Shown here one piece after another: positions 6,768 through 8,181 of a stretch of DNA of 8,181 nucleotides. Source of the stretch: REEP01 sp964517265. GTDB lineage: Bacteria > Pseudomonadota > Alphaproteobacteria > Rhodospirillales > Defluviicoccaceae. The translations under genes and the position numbers were made by a program. Position 1 is the stretch's first letter. Each line of letters starts with the position of its first letter. Location: positions 1-8,181 of the forward strand of contig CAZFBS010000078.1 in NCBI GenBank assembly GCA_964517265.1, in the 5' to 3' direction. The notes under the pieces were generated by a model. The model was given only the letters and a program-made list of their open reading frames with translations. It had not been told where the DNA came from and searched no databases.

Positions 6768-7412
6768 ATGGGAGGCCGGAATGAGGCGCAAACGGTGCGA
6801 CGTCAGCACACCTGGTTGACGAAGCTGAACCGGCTGGTTCACTTCAAGCTGGTCATCCCGCTGATGCGCAGCCCGCATCCGCCGGAGTATACGGCGCGCG
6901 GGGTGATGGTCGGGCTGTTCTGGGCGATGACGCCGCTGTTCGGCATCCAGATGATCCTGGTGTTTCTGAGCTGGCTTGTCGCCCGCCGCAAGCCCGGTTG
7001 GGATTTCAATCTGCTGGTGGGGGTGGCGTGGACCTGGGCGACCAATGTCTTCACCCTGATCCCGACCTATTACCTCTATTACGTTACCGGCAAATTTCTG
7101 CTCGGGCAGCACGAGGCGATTACCGCTTACGACCGGTTCGCTCGCGCGTGGGAGGCGGCGCTCGAGGCAGAAGGCTACATCCTGCCGCTGCTGACCTATG
7201 CCAAGGCGATCGCGGCGGGACATGGGGTGCCGATCGTTGTCGGCTCGATTCCATACTGCATTGTTTTTACGTGGCTCGGCTACCGCTGGTCGCTGAAATT
7301 CATCGTCGGGCTGCGCAAGGCGCGCCTTGAGCGCAAGGCCCGAAAGCAGCGCGAGGCGGCCAGGAAGCTAGAGCGCCCGGAAAGCGTGGTGGAGCGTGCC
7401 GACAGCGCGTGA
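6768..7412 (+). CDS. DUF2062 domain-containing membrane protein
   Basis: As drawn the protein has 214 residues. The DUF2062 core is recognised by PPEYTARGVMVGLFWAMTP (38-56), an opening hydrophobic stretch at about 44-72, then WTWATNVFTLIPTYYLYYVTG at about 88-108, and a last hydrophobic segment at about 153-171. A basic, probably coiled tail follows (about 182-202, rich in Arg/Lys/Ala). It is most likely an inner-membrane protein; no biochemical role is established. The start is uncertain. The ATG at 6768 lacks a Shine-Dalgarno site, while an in-frame GTG at 6795 has TGAGG (6782-6786) 8 nt upstream and begins VRRQHTW, which would give 205 residues. An out-of-frame ATG at 6781 sits behind GGGAGG. 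It is divergent from the MFS gene and convergent with gpt. Confidence 0.85.
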   Translation: MGGRNEAQTVRRQHTWLTKLNRLVHFKLVIPLMRSPHPPEYTARGVMVGLFWAMTPLFGIQMILVFLSWLVARRKPGWDFNLLVGVAWTWATNVFTLIPTYYLYYVTGKFLLGQHEAITAYDRFARAWEAALEAEGYILPLLTYAKAIAAGHGVPIVVGSIPYCIVFTWLGYRWSLKFIVGLRKARLERKARKQREAARKLERPESVVERADSA

Positions 7413-7473
7413 TCGCCCTATCAGACGTCCTTTCCGTGACTGCCTTGCCAGACTGCCTCGCACGGGGGGCCCC

Positions 7474-7941
7474 TCACGGCGCCGGGTCGCGATCCCAGGG
7501 AAAGTCGACCCAGACGTCCTGGGCAAGCGCGCGCACGAAGGTGTCGACAAACGGCCGGCCCGCCGGTTTGGCATAAAGGGTGGCAAAATGCGCCATTGGC
7601 AGCCGCCGCCGGACCTCACCGGCGGTGGCGCCGCTGTCGACGAGGTCGTCGATCATCAGCCAGCCGCCGCCGTTTCCGAGCGCAGCCGGAACGTCCTTGA
7701 TCAGTTCCACCGGACCCTTGCTCCGACCGTTATAGCTGCTCAGACAGATGGTCTCGATCCGCACAATGCCGAGTGCGCGGGCGACGATGGCGCCCGGGAT
7801 CAGCCCGCCGCGACTAACGATGACGAGGCCCTGCCAGGGGCCAAGCGGGGCAAGGCGGGCGGCAAGGTCGGTGGCATCGCGGTGCGTCTCATGCCAGGTG
7901 GTGGCGTGGATCTTGTCCGGCCCGTCCTGCTCCATGCTCAT
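7474..7941 (-). CDS. gpt: Xanthine (guanine) phosphoribosyltransferase
   Basis: The 155-residue enzyme salvages xanthine and guanine (hypoxanthine less well) by transfer of phosphoribose from PRPP, giving XMP and GMP. It aligns along its length with E. coli Gpt: SRGGLIPGA at 43-51, SSYNG at 68-72, the PRPP loop LMIDDLVDSGATA at 95-107, the purine-site YAKPAGRP at 123-130 with Lys125, and DVWVDFPWD at 142-150 with Trp144. It stops soon after FPWD, lacking the roughly ten C-terminal residues (VPPISGR-type end) of E. coli Gpt. I chose the ATG at 7939-7941 because GGGGGAG (7947-7953, minus strand) precedes it by 5 nt and the N-terminus fits the family; the frame is open to 8103 but the extra residues look non-coding. 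A second ATG lies two codons in. It is divergent from the tRNA gene, with a hairpin beside the ribosome binding site. Confidence 0.95.
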   Translation of the reverse strand: MSMEQDGPDKIHATTWHETHRDATDLAARLAPLGPWQGLVIVSRGGLIPGAIVARALGIVRIETICLSSYNGRSKGPVELIKDVPAALGNGGGWLMIDDLVDSGATAGEVRRRLPMAHFATLYAKPAGRPFVDTFVRALAQDVWVDFPWDRDPAP

Positions 7942-7954
7942 CTTCGCTCCCCCG

Positions 7955-7986
7955 CCTCGGATCCACCCACGATGTCGATCCGGAGG
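7955..7986 (-). promoter_or_regulatory. Leader hairpin adjoining the gpt ribosome binding site
   Basis: The arms CCTCGGATC (7955-7963) and GATCCGGAGG (7977-7986) are complementary over nine base pairs with one bulged base and a 13-nt loop. On the gpt transcript the stem ends one nucleotide before the GGGGGAG site. CCTCC in its outer arm could alternatively pair with that site. This may affect translation, but it matches no riboswitch class I know and could be chance. Confidence 0.35.
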
Positions 7987-8059
7987 GACCATGCCGGGCT
8001 CGCTGCCGGGTGTAAAGAGGGTGATCGCCCGGGGATTGGGGCCATCGTGCGACTCGGTC

Positions 8060-8088
8060 TTGCGAGCGCCGCGCGCCTGCGTTAGGGT
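8060..8088 (+). promoter_or_regulatory. Likely promoter of the tRNA-Arg gene
   Basis: TTGCGA (8060-8065) and TAGGGT (8083-8088) are spaced by 17 bp. Initiation near 8095 would leave a leader of about 16 nt before the tRNA, a normal distance. The -10 keeps the key T1, A2 and T6 positions. A GC-rich spacer and a short leader are typical of stable-RNA promoters in such genomes. Confidence 0.4.
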
Positions 8089-8110
8089 CTCTCGCCTCCT
8101 CACAGTTTCC

Positions 8111-8181
8111 GCGCCCGTAGCTCAACGGATAGAGCATCTGACTACGGATCAGAAGGTTGGGAGTTCGAGTCTTCCCGGGCG
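8111..8181 (+). tRNA. tRNA-Arg(ACG), 3' end cut by the window edge
   Basis: The cloverleaf can be drawn by hand. The acceptor 5' strand GCGCCCG (8111-8117) pairs with CGGGCG (8176-8181) plus one base beyond the edge. The D stem is GCTC/GAGC (8120-8123, 8132-8135). The anticodon stem is TCTGA/TCAGA (8137-8141, 8149-8153) around loop CTACGGA, with anticodon ACG at 8144-8146. The T stem is GGGAG/CTTCC with one G-T pair around TTCGAGT (8164-8170). A34 would be deaminated to inosine, letting it read CGU, CGC and CGA. Position 72, the discriminator and any encoded CCA lie outside the window. Such genes are common integration sites, but this side shows no integrase. Confidence 0.95.

Noticed and set aside
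7434..7479. CCGTGA and TCACGG arms between DUF2062 and gpt as a bidirectional terminator
   Set aside because: The arms are only 6 bp and 34 nt apart, with no T-run on either side; a strong stem is not formed.
7942..8103. 54-residue N-terminal extension of Gpt
   Set aside because: It is not family-like, and the internal ATG at 7941 has a good ribosome binding site and gives the normal length.

Overview
The window reads as ordinary chromosome of a GC-rich alphaproteobacterium. The best lineage marker is a gene for the small zeta-type (DUF1476) inhibitor of the F1-ATPase, a family characteristic of Alphaproteobacteria. The GcvA-like LysR regulator facing a DUF1127 gene, the DUF2062 membrane protein and the overall GC bias fit the same group. 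I cannot name a genus. Nothing points to a phage, plasmid, IS element, CRISPR array or recent island.

Layout. (1) 80-886, minus: NRDE/TANGO2-family protein with an in-frame 15-bp minisatellite. (2) 1016-1381, plus: ATPase inhibitor zeta, divergent from NRDE. (3) 1412-2320, minus: GcvA-like LysR regulator, divergent from (4) 2466-2714, plus: DUF1127 protein. Between them is a perfect ATTAGA-TTT-TCTAAT operator of T-N11-A type. (5) 2762-4087, minus: purB, adenylosuccinate lyase. (6) 4174-5256, plus: acid-ceramidase/NAAA-like Ntn amidase, best started at a TTG codon behind a strong Shine-Dalgarno site. (7) 5177-6403, minus: MFS transporter, overlapping the amidase tail to tail by 80 bp. (8) 6404-6767: non-coding gap of about 360 bp with several short dyads. 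(9) 6768-7412, plus: DUF2062 membrane protein. (10) 7474-7941, minus: gpt, xanthine/guanine phosphoribosyltransferase, with a hairpin abutting its ribosome binding site. (11) 8111 to the window end, plus: tRNA-Arg(ACG), cut by the edge two bases short of its encoded body.

Neighbours alternate in strand almost everywhere, so these are mostly single-gene units rather than one operon. Two genes serve purine metabolism (purB in synthesis, gpt in salvage) but they are over 3 kb apart and separately transcribed. The only clear regulatory unit is the LysR/DUF1127 divergon. I found no convincing undescribed multi-gene system. The points most worth a second look are the LysR operator geometry, the Ntn amidase of unknown substrate, the coding minisatellite, the 80-bp convergent overlap and the uncertain start of the DUF2062 gene.
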